DNA of 64,000 nucleotides. It comes from an uncultured Bacteroidales bacterium (GTDB taxonomy: Bacteria > Bacteroidota > Bacteroidia > Bacteroidales > Paludibacteraceae). A program made the translations under genes and the position numbers. This document shows, in pieces, positions 26,480-34,706 of the stretch (its first letter is position 1; each line of letters begins with the position of its first letter). Under the pieces are notes generated by a model. The model was not told the origin of the DNA and did no database searches. It worked only from the letters and a program-made list of their open reading frames with translations. The DNA lies in the NCBI GenBank assembly GCA_934667275.1, contig CAKULK010000013.1, positions 5,688-69,687 of the forward strand, written 5' to 3'.

Positions 26480-27438
26480 CGCAACTTAAGAATAACAAAC
26501 AATAGTCTTTGTTTGCACCAACTGCCTATTTGTCGGATACAGCGTTTGGCACGCAGAAGAAAAATCGGTGTGCGATAGGTGCGTATCACGGAGCGCGGTT
26601 GCTGTGCCCAATCTACTTTCCCGAGTTCCGCTTTTGCGGCATCGTGATATTGCGGACTGAGCCAATAATCCAACAAACTATTAACCCGCAGATGGTCAAA
26701 AAGGCGTTTCCACTCGGTGCTCAGACTTGCTTCAGGAGCGATGGTTTCTAACAGAAAAGTCATATGATACTCCGGCGCATGCAGATGGCGCGTAGCACGG
26801 AGACAAGTAGGAACATCGTTGTTGTAGTACGCCAATGGTCGGTTCAGAAAGGCTACCGGATAGTGCATCGCTGTCCTCGCCCAAAGCAGAAAATCCTCAC
26901 CCAAACGGACACCCGCAGGAAAACCTCCCATCTCGAGGAACACACGCCGCGGCATAGCAACAGTCCCCGTCCACACGGGCATTGCCGTACTCTGGAGGTA
27001 CGCTTGCGGATAATCAACATACCCCGTCGGCATATCCAAAGCCACGTACGTTTTGCCGGTTTTGTAGTAGATATAGTTGGTGGCATACAGTCCCGCTTTC
27101 GGATAGACTTGTATCAAATGGGCCATTTCTTCCAAAAACGTCGGTTCCCACCAATCATCGGCATCCAAAAAACAGACATACTCCCCCGATGCTGCCCGTA
27201 CCGCATTATTACGCGCCACAGCCACGCCTTGGTTAGGCTGACCCAGCAAGCGGAAACGCCCGCCACAGCGCGGATTGTTCTCTGCCAACCAACCTTCCAC
27301 GGTAGCCCGGCTGCCATCCGTGCTACCATCGTCCATGATGATACACTCGTAGTCCGTATATGTCTGCGCCAGCACGGATTCTATTGTCCGGCGCACATAT
27401 TGTGCCTTGTTATATAGCGAGATAATAATGGAAAACAT
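26473..27438 (-). CDS. family 2 glycosyltransferase
   Basis: The 321-residue cytosolic-face GT-A enzyme begins FSIIISLYNKAQYVRRTI and carries the nucleotide-binding MDDGSTDGS and the metal-binding DADD in CFLDADDWWEP. GEDFLLWARTA supplies the typical acidic residue of the acceptor site. Donor and acceptor cannot be named. It is the last gene of the run that starts with the AbiE pair and is separated from the previous GT2 by a 241-nt repeat-rich gap. Confidence 0.9.
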   Translation of the reverse strand: MFSIIISLYNKAQYVRRTIESVLAQTYTDYECIIMDDGSTDGSRATVEGWLAENNPRCGGRFRLLGQPNQGVAVARNNAVRAASGEYVCFLDADDWWEPTFLEEMAHLIQVYPKAGLYATNYIYYKTGKTYVALDMPTGYVDYPQAYLQSTAMPVWTGTVAMPRRVFLEMGGFPAGVRLGEDFLLWARTAMHYPVAFLNRPLAYYNNDVPTCLRATRHLHAPEYHMTFLLETIAPEASLSTEWKRLFDHLRVNSLLDYWLSPQYHDAAKAELGKVDWAQQPRSVIRTYRTPIFLLRAKRCIRQIGSWCKQRLLFVILKLRH

Positions 27439-27558
27439 CTATGGGGTATTTTATGTATTTCAATCCTTTTTTCGTTTCTATGATAGTATCAGTCATACTT
27501 TGTTTCTTTCGGTTCCTCACCAATCCATTTTTGTCTATATTTGGATAAAGAAAAAATG

Positions 27559-27675
27559 GTTCAATTACACGGTCAATTATATGTTCAAAGGAAAAATTAA
27601 CGTTCAATTACACGCCAATTAACGTCCCCAAAAGAAAAAATTAATGGGTCAATTATATCTTCAAAGAGAAGATTA
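27559..27675. repeat. composite 12-bp/19-bp repeat cluster
   Basis: GTTCAATTACAC occurs at 27559 and 27602. The related GGTCAATTATAT unit occurs at 27571 and near 27647. Each pair of short units is followed by a longer unit of the type TTCAAAGGAAAAATTAAC. The cluster fills the gap between the two GT2 genes. The same short units reappear near 30211-30235. Confidence 0.75.
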
Positions 27676-27679
27676 ACGT

Positions 27680-28525
27680 TCATAACCATCCCCATTTCTC
27701 CAACTTAAACAGCACCCTTTCCATAAAGTACACCAACGGATAGAGGTGGTGGCGACGCAGCCGGTTCATCTGTTCCATATCAAAAGCATGGTGGTCATAG
27801 TCCCACAACACAGCCGGTGGCAATACCTCTTCGAGTACGAGGCGGCGTTCCTGCGCACGCAGCGGAAGATTGGTCTCGCTGATACCCCCGCCGTCAAAAA
27901 TCGTTACATCTATATCCGCATACACGGGGCGGACCTTCCCTAATCCGATGGCTTGCAAATACCATTTCCAGTCGCTGACGATACGCAGGTTCTCGTCGTA
28001 GAGCCCATAGTGGTCGTCATCGAAGAGTGCACGGCGGATATAGGCGCAATCGTGATTGAGTGTAGAGGAGTAGAACTGCCGCAGGGAGTATTCCGTATAG
28101 CCGCTTTTGCCGATAAGTTTCCCCTTGCCATCCACCTTCAGCATATTGCCATAGAGGATGTCTATTGGTTGTCCCGCCTTTGCCGTCTGTTCCGTCAGGG
28201 CATTGAGCATACGTTCTGCAACATCCGATGCCGCAAGACAATCCCCCGCATTGAGAATCTGGATATACTCCCCCTGCGCCAACCGAATCCCCTTGTTCAT
28301 GGCGTTATATATCCCCCTATCCGGCTCAGAGATAATTTGTAATTTACAATTTGTAATTTGCAATTTAGCCGCCATTGCAGCCAAATACTCCTTTGTCCCG
28401 TCCGTACTTGCCCCGTCAATGATTACCCATTCAAAATCGCTCACAGTCTGCTCCAGCACGGAGTCCGCAGTCTTACGCAATCCTACAAAATTATTATACG
28501 TGATAGTTATGATTGAGAGTCTCAT
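27680..28525 (-). CDS. family 2 glycosyltransferase (WcaA/colanic-acid type)
   Basis: The 281-residue enzyme begins RLSIITITYNNFVGLRKTADS and has IIDGASTDGT and EPDRGIYNAMNKGI, followed by LNAGD in place of DxD, as is usual for this GT2 subgroup. Between the first two motifs lies KLQITNCKLQI, encoded by five heptanucleotide repeats (28334-28368), which lengthens a loop. It lies 19 nt downstream of the AbiEii-like toxin gene, so the glycosyltransferases and the toxin-antitoxin pair appear to share a transcript. Confidence 0.9.
   Translation of the reverse strand: MRLSIITITYNNFVGLRKTADSVLEQTVSDFEWVIIDGASTDGTKEYLAAMAAKLQITNCKLQIISEPDRGIYNAMNKGIRLAQGEYIQILNAGDCLAASDVAERMLNALTEQTAKAGQPIDILYGNMLKVDGKGKLIGKSGYTEYSLRQFYSSTLNHDCAYIRRALFDDDHYGLYDENLRIVSDWKWYLQAIGLGKVRPVYADIDVTIFDGGGISETNLPLRAQERRLVLEEVLPPAVLWDYDHHAFDMEQMNRLRRHHLYPLVYFMERVLFKLEKWGWL
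28334..28368. repeat. heptanucleotide array inside a GT2 gene
   Basis: Five 7-bp units (AATTTGT, AATTTAC, AATTTGT, AATTTGC, AATTTAG) lie inside the coding frame. Gain or loss of a single unit would shift the frame, and three units would keep it. Confidence 0.8.
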
Positions 28526-28544
28526 GTGTCCATAGAATTAAGCG

Positions 28545-29330
28545 TCAATTATCCGGTGATATAATTTCCATAAAATGCAGAATCTGCTCACTTTTTCTCG
28601 GTTCGAACAACAAATGTTCAAAGTCGCGTTGTTTCATCGTCAGATTGGTATGAGTAACTATGTCTTGTAATGCCATCATCAGCGCAGACATGTCCCCGAT
28701 ACCACAACGTTTATATAAAAAATCGAAATCCGGTTTCGTCCGTTGCCAGAGAAACAATGTATCATAAAAGTCCCTACCCTTTTGACGCGAAAGCAAAGCG
28801 GATAATTTCATTGACAAAAGCACCGATAATGAAGGAACTGCTATGGGATAAAAGAAACCTAATCGTTGAATTGTTGCCATCTCCCGTTCATATTGTATTC
28901 CTTGGTCCTGCGCTTCAATCTTCATCAGAAACCGTTCCTCACGATGCCCTGTTAATTGTAAAGAGAACAGCAGTTCGGGGAAATAAACATTTCTCCGATA
29001 TGCTTTGAGAACACCTCCGTCTTTGTCTTTGGCTACAGCCTGTAAGCCTTGCAGTTGGAGATAACGGATTACCCCATCCGTCATAGCCACGAAATCGCTT
29101 TCTGTCAACTGCTTACAATCGAAATCCAAATCTTCCGAAAAACGGTCTATACCTTGTACCAAACGAAGATTCGTCCCTCCTATAAAAGTGAGTTTTTCGG
29201 CATAAGCAGAACGCGACAACCACTCCAAAGCCAACAACTCAACATACTCTTTGAGTATATGCTTTTGAAAGACGGCATTGTTGGCGATTGTCGGAGGATA
29301 AAACCCCCGAATATATGTCAAGTCTATCAT
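28545..29330 (-). CDS. AbiEii-type nucleotidyltransferase toxin
   Basis: The 261-residue protein matches the AbiEii/AbiGii (MenT-like) nucleotidyltransferase toxins. The core motif is LTFIGGTNLRLVQGIDRFSE followed by DLDFD near residue 70, combining the GG-x-x-L/R and the DxD metal site. These toxins transfer nucleotides to tRNA or other targets and mediate phage abortive infection. It overlaps the AbiEi-like gene by 4 nt (ATGA), as expected of a type IV toxin-antitoxin operon. Confidence 0.9.
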   Translation of the reverse strand: MIDLTYIRGFYPPTIANNAVFQKHILKEYVELLALEWLSRSAYAEKLTFIGGTNLRLVQGIDRFSEDLDFDCKQLTESDFVAMTDGVIRYLQLQGLQAVAKDKDGGVLKAYRRNVYFPELLFSLQLTGHREERFLMKIEAQDQGIQYEREMATIQRLGFFYPIAVPSLSVLLSMKLSALLSRQKGRDFYDTLFLWQRTKPDFDFLYKRCGIGDMSALMMALQDIVTHTNLTMKQRDFEHLLFEPRKSEQILHFMEIISPDN

Positions 29331-29944
29331 ATTTTGTATGCTTTTTTCAGTAAATCAAACCGTTTGGTTAACGCCGGACTATCAATGCGTACCATATATT
29401 CTTGCAAACGATCGTGATTCAACTCATTATCCAACCAATCCTCGTCCAACCGCAGGTCTAACATTTGTGCTTCGGTTTGATATTGAGGATATAAATATAA
29501 CAAATCCAATATTGCCTTTTCGGGAGTTGCCATGGGATATACTTTACCATCTTGCATATTCATCATAGTATATCCCCAGAATAAATTGGGGCGAATAGTT
29601 TGGTAACTATATGTAGCACAATCATTTATAAAACGTGACGTCTTTTGGGTAGTTACACTTGTTATCTCAACCACCTGTTCCGGAATAATTCCATAAAATG
29701 ATAAAGCCGAGTGCAGACTGATATAGGATGGCGCATAAATTTGTCCTGCGAAGTAACGCGCATAATCGGGCTGCTGCCGATAATCCGCAAAAGTATACCA
29801 ACCTTGGCGCAAAGAAATGATATATCCCTTGCGCAGCCACATAGTATAGTTACTACGGTTAAATGTAGGATATATCGCCTTTACCTGTTGCGTACTGAAA
29901 CAAGCAAACGGATGCCACTGATTATAAAACTGCAGATACGTCAT
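29327..29944 (-). CDS. AbiEi-type antitoxin/transcriptional regulator
   Basis: This 205-residue protein has an N-terminal winged-helix region (YPTFNRSNYTMWLRKGYIIS, then LRQGWYTF) and a C-terminal AbiEi-like domain with YISLHSALSFYGIIPE and ATPEKAILDLLYL. In known AbiE systems the antitoxin represses its own promoter through inverted repeats and neutralises AbiEii. A standard promoter lies directly upstream at 29968-29998. Confidence 0.88.
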   Translation of the reverse strand: MTYLQFYNQWHPFACFSTQQVKAIYPTFNRSNYTMWLRKGYIISLRQGWYTFADYRQQPDYARYFAGQIYAPSYISLHSALSFYGIIPEQVVEITSVTTQKTSRFINDCATYSYQTIRPNLFWGYTMMNMQDGKVYPMATPEKAILDLLYLYPQYQTEAQMLDLRLDEDWLDNELNHDRLQEYMVRIDSPALTKRFDLLKKAYKI

Positions 29945-29967
29945 CTTGATTTATTTCTAAAACGCTG

Positions 29968-29998
29968 CAAAATTACAACATTTCCCGAATATATGCAA
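29968..29998 (-). promoter_or_regulatory. Bacteroidota-type promoter for the AbiE-GT2 run
   Basis: On the minus strand this reads TTG, 20 bp, TAATTTTG. It ends 24 nt before the AbiEi start. Confidence 0.8.
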
Positions 29999-30076
29999 GT
30001 CCCGCATACGAAAATATGCAAGCCATGCAATCCTACAAACGGCTATCTCATGAGCCTTTCTCCCCCTCCCTTGTCG

Positions 30077-30109
30077 CATCTATCGCCCTACCACTACCCT
30101 ACCACTACC
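30077..30109. repeat. 11-bp-period tandem array in the divergent gap
   Basis: Units are CATCTATCGCC, CTACCACTACC, CTACCACTACC. The 399-nt divergent gap (29945-30343) holds two outward promoters, this array, and a second short repeat at 30211-30235 (GGCTAATTACAT, GGTCATTATAT) related to the 27559 cluster. No gene is seen in it. Confidence 0.8.
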
Positions 30110-30283
30110 TGCTCTTATACCACTCTTGTATATCTTTGTTTTCACCCTCAAAATCTCCCATTGCCCTCTCTCATCAACGGTGCACGCACGACAAAGACAT
30201 CGAAATTAATGGCTAATTACATGGTCATTATATGTTTATCTCCCATTACAAAAGACCACTGCCTTGATTAAAATTAAAATTTA

Positions 30284-30315
30284 TTTGCATAATCCCTCGA
30301 AATATACTAACTTTG
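30284..30315 (+). promoter_or_regulatory. Bacteroidota-type promoter of the glycan operon
   Basis: TTTG, 20 bp, TAACTTTG, 28 nt upstream of the first glycan gene. No other clear promoter is seen until 44363, so it may drive the whole 14-kb run. Confidence 0.85.
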
Positions 30316-30343
30316 CAAGCCGAATGAATAATTCACCTTTTTT

Positions 30344-31348
30344 ATGATGACTACGCCGACACATCCTTGTCATATATCCATAGTATCTCCCGTCTATCGA
30401 GGGGAGAAGATGGTTGCTGAATTGGTAGCACGTATTATGCACACTATGGATGAATTGTTTTCCGATATAGCGGAATCCTCCGCGCCCCCCCCCCCCGCGT
30501 CTTCAGGAAGCGTATTCGCCTACGAAATCATTCTTGTCAATGATGCTTCGCCCGACCGCTCATGGGAGGAAATAGAGAAGCAATGTGCATTGCATCCGTG
30601 CGTCAAAGGCATTAACCTTTCGCGCAATTTCGGGCAGCACTATGCCATCACCGCCGGTCTGCACTATGCCAAGGGAGACTATGTGGTGGTGATGGACTGC
30701 GACCTGCAGGACCGCCCGGAAGAAATTCCCAATCTATACAACAAAGCACAAGAAGGGTATGATATTGTCTACGCCCGCCGTGTACATCGACAGGACAAGT
30801 GGCTCAAACGCTTTTCCTCTACTCTATTTTCGGCAGTCTTCGATTGGTTCAGCGGTATGCACCACGATAAAACCATTGCCAATTTCGGTGTCTACAAAAA
30901 ATGCGTCATAGACGAATATAACAAGATACCGGAGCGGGCACGCTCTTTTGGTTCGCTTGTGCAGTACCTGGGTTTCCGCACAACGACGGTAGATGTGCAG
31001 CACGCCGCTCGAGCAGAAGGCAAAAGCAGTTACAGCCTGCACAAATTATTCAAACTCAGTTTCGATGTAATCATATCGAATAGTAATAAACCCCTACGCA
31101 TAGCCGTTGGGGTTGGGTTTGTGATGTCGGCAGTATCGCTACTGCTGGCACTCTACAATGTGATTGCACGGTTGGTAGGAATTATATCCGTAGCGGGCTA
31201 TACAACAACCGTCTTTTCTATTTGGTTTGTTGGGGGATTGCAACTGTTTGTAATGGGTATTTTGGGGCTGTATATAGGACATATCTTCGACCAAGTAAAA
31301 GGAAGACCTCTCTATGTGGTACGCGACAAAATAAACATTGAAGAATGA
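30344..31348 (+). CDS. DPM1/GtrB-like membrane glycosyltransferase (phase-variable candidate)
   Basis: The 334-residue enzyme belongs to the GT2 group that moves a sugar from a nucleotide donor to undecaprenyl phosphate at the inner membrane. Motifs are HISIVSPVYRGEK, ILVNDASPDRSWE, and the metal-binding VVMDCDLQDRPEEIP. NFGVYKK and two C-terminal membrane segments (about 250-315) are typical of GtrB/ArnC. A run of 12 C residues (30485-30496) encodes PPPP in a non-conserved stretch between the first two motifs. At 12 the frame is open, while 11 or 13 would truncate the protein. It overlaps the GNAT gene by 4 nt. Confidence 0.9.
   Translation: MMTTPTHPCHISIVSPVYRGEKMVAELVARIMHTMDELFSDIAESSAPPPPASSGSVFAYEIILVNDASPDRSWEEIEKQCALHPCVKGINLSRNFGQHYAITAGLHYAKGDYVVVMDCDLQDRPEEIPNLYNKAQEGYDIVYARRVHRQDKWLKRFSSTLFSAVFDWFSGMHHDKTIANFGVYKKCVIDEYNKIPERARSFGSLVQYLGFRTTTVDVQHAARAEGKSSYSLHKLFKLSFDVIISNSNKPLRIAVGVGFVMSAVSLLLALYNVIARLVGIISVAGYTTTVFSIWFVGGLQLFVMGILGLYIGHIFDQVKGRPLYVVRDKINIEE
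30485..30496 (+). repeat. C12 homopolymer tract in GT2 gene
   Basis: Twelve consecutive C residues lie near codon 50 of the DPM1-like gene and encode four prolines. It is the longest such tract in the window and the gene is in frame at this length. Confidence 0.95.
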
Positions 31349-31899
31349 GCGGGAATTTAGTATTAACCAACTACGGGGTAGCACTCAACCGATTGACGGA
31401 GAACGAAATCGAGATGGTGCGGAATTGGCGTAATGCCCCGAAGATACAAGCCACTATGCAGTATCGGGACTATATCACCCCCGAAATGCAAAAGGCGTGG
31501 TTTGGGAGAATAAACAATGCGCAGAACTACTATTTCGTAGTGGAATACAGAGGCGAAAAGATAGGGCTAATCAATGTAAAGGACATCGACTACACCCAAA
31601 AATGCGGAGAGAGTGGTGTATTCATCTACGAAGACAAGTACTTGGCAACCGACATCGCCTATCGAGCGCATTTGGTGCTGTTTGATTTTATTTACGAGGT
31701 TGTGGGGCTAGACTATACCTACTCGCATATTTTGCACGGTAACCCGAAAGCCTATCGGTTTGCAGAGTTTTTGGGATGTGTTCCCGATGAGAAATTAACA
31801 ACACCCCAAACAATAGCATACCGGTTGAGTGCGACAGATTATTTGAACAACAAAAACAGAATTCGATTTATAGCAAAGTGGAACAAACAAACTAACTAA
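31345..31899 (+). CDS. GNAT-family N-acetyltransferase (PseH/WbbJ-like context)
   Basis: The 184-residue protein matches GNAT (RimJ/PseH-type) acetyltransferases: LTENEIEMVRNWRN at the start, the strand-forming FVVEYRGEKIGLINVKDID, and the C-terminal HGNPKAYRFAEFLGC. In glycan clusters such enzymes usually acetylate or acylate an amino sugar on its nucleotide carrier. A WecE-type aminotransferase at the far end of the same operon could supply such an amino group. The start overlaps the GT2 stop by 4 nt. Confidence 0.85.
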   Translation: MSGNLVLTNYGVALNRLTENEIEMVRNWRNAPKIQATMQYRDYITPEMQKAWFGRINNAQNYYFVVEYRGEKIGLINVKDIDYTQKCGESGVFIYEDKYLATDIAYRAHLVLFDFIYEVVGLDYTYSHILHGNPKAYRFAEFLGCVPDEKLTTPQTIAYRLSATDYLNNKNRIRFIAKWNKQTN

Positions 31900-31911
31900 A
31901 TAAATAGTAAT

Positions 31912-32151
31912 ATGACAAATGTAGAAAAATACGACCAGGCATTTTGCGAATCTTTTGAAATCACAAAAGATAAATTGGTAGGACTGAAATATCAACAGAT
32001 AGACCTCTGGGATTCTGTCGGGCACATGACTTTGGTGGCTAATTTGGAAGACGCTTTTGATATTATGTTGGAAACAGACGACATAATAGACCTTAATTCC
32101 TACGAAAAAGGAAAAGAGATATTAACTATGAATTATCACATTGAGTTTTGA
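31912..32151 (+). CDS. acyl carrier protein
   Basis: This 79-residue acidic protein has the phosphopantetheine-site motif DLWDSVGHMTLV with Ser 35. It differs from the housekeeping AcpP (DSLD) and so is a dedicated carrier. It is expected to be loaded by the AMP-ligase at 34.7 kb and to present acyl groups to the LuxC/LuxE-like enzymes or to the GNAT. It overlaps the SDR gene by 4 nt. Confidence 0.9.
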   Translation: MTNVEKYDQAFCESFEITKDKLVGLKYQQIDLWDSVGHMTLVANLEDAFDIMLETDDIIDLNSYEKGKEILTMNYHIEF

Positions 32152-32915
32152 TGCTTGACTGCAGAAATGCCATAGTAACAGGTGCTCGTACAGGGATAGG
32201 TTTCGCCATTGTAGAGAAATTTGCTTCCTTGGGAGTAAATGTATGGGCTGTTGTACATCGTGAAGACGATGAGTTCAAACAGCGTATTCATACGCTAATG
32301 GAACAGTATCCTATTTGGATTAAGGTGGTGTATATAGACTTGAACGAGGAAAGCAGTATATCAAGCGGAATAAAGCAAATCGTACAAGAAAAAAAGCCTG
32401 TCCATATATTAGTCAATGCGGCAGGCGTACTCAGTCCCAATCGACTGATTCAAATGACTCCTATGGAGGATATGCGCAAAGTTATGCAAGTTAATTTCTT
32501 TGCTGCTGTTCAAACGTGCCAATTAGTAAGTCGTGTCATGTGTCGTCAAAAAGAAGGCTGTATAGTGAATATTGCATCTATTGCCGGCTTGGATGGTGAC
32601 TACGCCCAATTAGAGTATGCCGCCAGCAAAGCAGCACTGATTTGTGCTACAAAAAAAATGGCTTACGAATGGGGACGCTACGGAGTCCGGGTCAATGCTA
32701 TTGCCCCCGGACTGATAGAAACCAAAATGATTGATACGATGGAAGACAAGGTGACAACGGAAATGATAGAAAGAAACACAATGCACCGGAAGGGGCTTCC
32801 TATTGAAGTTGCAGACCTTTGTGCGTTTTTATCGTGCGAACAGTCTTCTTACATTACCTCGCAAGTGATTCGTATAGACGGGGGGGGTACAAACTTCGTT
32901 TCAACCATTAAGTAA
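32148..32915 (+). CDS. short-chain dehydrogenase/reductase (FabG-like)
   Basis: The 255-residue Rossmann-fold oxidoreductase has the cofactor motif TGARTGIGFAI, NAAGV, and the catalytic Tyr-Lys in LEYAASKAALI preceded by NIASIAG. The C-terminal RIDGGGTNF is encoded by a run of eight G. Its place between an ACP and a split transketolase suggests reduction of a ketone made in this pathway, but substrate is unknown. Confidence 0.9.
   Translation: MMLDCRNAIVTGARTGIGFAIVEKFASLGVNVWAVVHREDDEFKQRIHTLMEQYPIWIKVVYIDLNEESSISSGIKQIVQEKKPVHILVNAAGVLSPNRLIQMTPMEDMRKVMQVNFFAAVQTCQLVSRVMCRQKEGCIVNIASIAGLDGDYAQLEYAASKAALICATKKMAYEWGRYGVRVNAIAPGLIETKMIDTMEDKVTTEMIERNTMHRKGLPIEVADLCAFLSCEQSSYITSQVIRIDGGGTNFVSTIK
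32880..32887 (+). repeat. G8 homopolymer tract at the SDR C-terminus
   Basis: Eight G residues encode the DGGG of the SDR C-terminus. The gene is in frame. A slip would change only the last dozen residues. Confidence 0.9.
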
Positions 32916-32940
32916 GTCGGATTTCAAGGTTTTCTTCTCT

Positions 32941-33750
32941 ATGAATAAGTGTACTCAGTTAGCAAAAGAAATGCGTCTAATGGCATTACAGATGGCGTAT
33001 CAGAGCGGTAAAAACGGTTCCCACTTAGGTGGTGGGCTTTCGGCTATTGAGATATTTGCCACGCTATATGGAGAAGTAATGCATATAGATAGTGCCAACC
33101 CGTATGATGAAGAACGGGATAGATTAGTAGTAAGCAAGGGACATTGTGTATTAGCCTATTACACGGCATTGTGTAAAGCCGGATTTTTATCGGAGGAGGA
33201 TTTACGACATTTTGAGATAAATGGTTCATTTCTGCACGGACATGCAACACGAAATATACAGCGTGGAGTTGAGTTCTCGGGAGGAAGCCTAAGTATGGGA
33301 ATGTCGTTTGCAGTAGGTGAAGCATTGGCTTGTAAACAAAAAGGACTGAAAAATCGGGTATTTGTTGTAGTGGGTGATGGTGAATGTGATGAGGGACTGA
33401 TTTGGGAAGCAGCCATGGCGGCTGCCAATTTCCGATTGAATAATCTTATCGTAATCGTTGACCAAAATCAGTTACAATACGATGGGTTGACTCAAACAGT
33501 AATGAACCAACTATCCTTATCGGAGAAATTCAAAGCATTTGGATTTGATACCACAGAAGTGGATGGACATAATTGTGAAGAACTATCCAAAGCGTTACAA
33601 TACTTATCCGATAGACCACAGTGCATAATTGCTAAAACGATAAAAGGGAAAGGGGTTAGTTTTATGGAGGGTAAGAAAGAATGGCACCACGCAACACTCA
33701 ATAAAGAGCAGTACGAACAAGCACAAAAGGAGGTATTGTTATGCAACTGA
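32941..33750 (+). CDS. transketolase-like subunit, N-terminal (TPP pyrophosphate-binding) half
   Basis: The 269-residue protein is the first half of a two-subunit transketolase. It has GKNGSHLGGGLSAIEIF and the TPP/Mg site VVGDGECDEGLIWEAAMAAA with NNLIVIVDQN. It lacks the pyrimidine and C-terminal domains, which are supplied by the next gene. Split transketolases are a natural family often found in secondary pathways, not a broken housekeeping gene. The stop overlaps the next start by 10 nt, favouring 1:1 expression. Confidence 0.92.
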   Translation: MNKCTQLAKEMRLMALQMAYQSGKNGSHLGGGLSAIEIFATLYGEVMHIDSANPYDEERDRLVVSKGHCVLAYYTALCKAGFLSEEDLRHFEINGSFLHGHATRNIQRGVEFSGGSLSMGMSFAVGEALACKQKGLKNRVFVVVGDGECDEGLIWEAAMAAANFRLNNLIVIVDQNQLQYDGLTQTVMNQLSLSEKFKAFGFDTTEVDGHNCEELSKALQYLSDRPQCIIAKTIKGKGVSFMEGKKEWHHATLNKEQYEQAQKEVLLCN

Positions 33751-34706
33751 ATACCAAAACAGCTCACATATACAGTCGGTTGGGGCAAAGAGGAGCCATA
33801 TTTGGAATGGGAGTCACCAATATCGCAGAAAAGGATGACCGGTTCATTGTGTTAACTGCTGATTTGGCAACTCTTTCCGGATTAGAGCGTTATCAAAGGT
33901 TGTACCCTCAACAATTTCTGAATATAGGTATTGCCGAACAAAACATGTTGGGTATTGCAGCCGGACTTTGTGCAGAAGGATTTCACCCTATAGTTACTAC
34001 ATACGCCACTTTCTTGACAATGAGAGCCTGTGAACAAATAAGGCACTATATGGGGTATATGTCGTTGCCAATAGTTGCTATCGGAGGGGGAGCAGGATTA
34101 TGTCAGGGCTTTGCGGGCAATACACACTATACCATAGAGGATATTTCTATGATGCGGGCAATACCCAATTTGAGTATATATTCTCCGGCGGATGCTGCGA
34201 GTGCGGTGGGAATATTCAAGATGGCAGTTGAGCGGCAACGCCCGACCTACATACGATTAACGGGAAATTTGAATTGCCCTATTGTCTACAACAATGATGT
34301 TGATTTTGAGCAAGGCGGAAGCCATTTGGTATACGGGAACGCTCCAAAAGATATTGTCATAATGGCTTGCGGAACAATGGTGAACTTGGGAATAAAAGCC
34401 GCTGAAATATTAGAACAACAGGGAAAAGAAACAACGGTGGTGGATATGTATTCGCTTAAGCCCGCTGATGTAGAGAGAATTAAAGAATGTGCCGGCGCAA
34501 AACTATTAGTCAGTATCGAGGAACATAATCGCATGGGTGGATTAGGTGCTATTATTGCGGAGGTACTCACCACATTGCCTACTCATGCCCGTTTGTTACG
34601 TTTGGGCATACATGATTCGTTTGATGTCGCCGGCGATTACGAGGGACTGCTACTGCAAAATAGATTGACACCGGATTTAATAGTAGAAGATATACTGAAT
34701 GTTTGA
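33741..34706 (+). CDS. transketolase-like subunit, C-terminal (pyrimidine-binding) half
   Basis: The 321-residue partner has the pyrimidine-binding motif NIGIAEQNMLGIAAGLC with the catalytic Glu, AGLCQGFAGNTHYTIED in the active site, and a C-terminal transketolase domain (ACGTMVNLGIKAAEIL, then VDMYSLKP). Together with the previous subunit it should transfer a ketol unit to an aldehyde acceptor. In this operon the acceptor could be the aldehyde predicted from the LuxC-like enzyme. Confidence 0.92.
   Translation: MQLNTKTAHIYSRLGQRGAIFGMGVTNIAEKDDRFIVLTADLATLSGLERYQRLYPQQFLNIGIAEQNMLGIAAGLCAEGFHPIVTTYATFLTMRACEQIRHYMGYMSLPIVAIGGGAGLCQGFAGNTHYTIEDISMMRAIPNLSIYSPADAASAVGIFKMAVERQRPTYIRLTGNLNCPIVYNNDVDFEQGGSHLVYGNAPKDIVIMACGTMVNLGIKAAEILEQQGKETTVVDMYSLKPADVERIKECAGAKLLVSIEEHNRMGGLGAIIAEVLTTLPTHARLLRLGIHDSFDVAGDYEGLLLQNRLTPDLIVEDILNV

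Noticed and set aside
27407..27622. Short frames in the AT-rich gap between the two GT2 genes
   Set aside because: They are translated repeat DNA without start context and overlap on both strands.
32880..32887. The G8 tract in the SDR gene as a strong phase switch
   Set aside because: It encodes the conserved DGG at the C-terminus and slipping would alter only the last residues, so an on/off effect is doubtful; it is kept only as part of the overall tract pattern.
32941..34706. The split transketolase as a frameshifted housekeeping gene
   Set aside because: Each half has its own start, the 10-nt overlap is of a translational coupling type, and two-subunit transketolases are an established family. 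A full-length tkt is present at 2694-4703.
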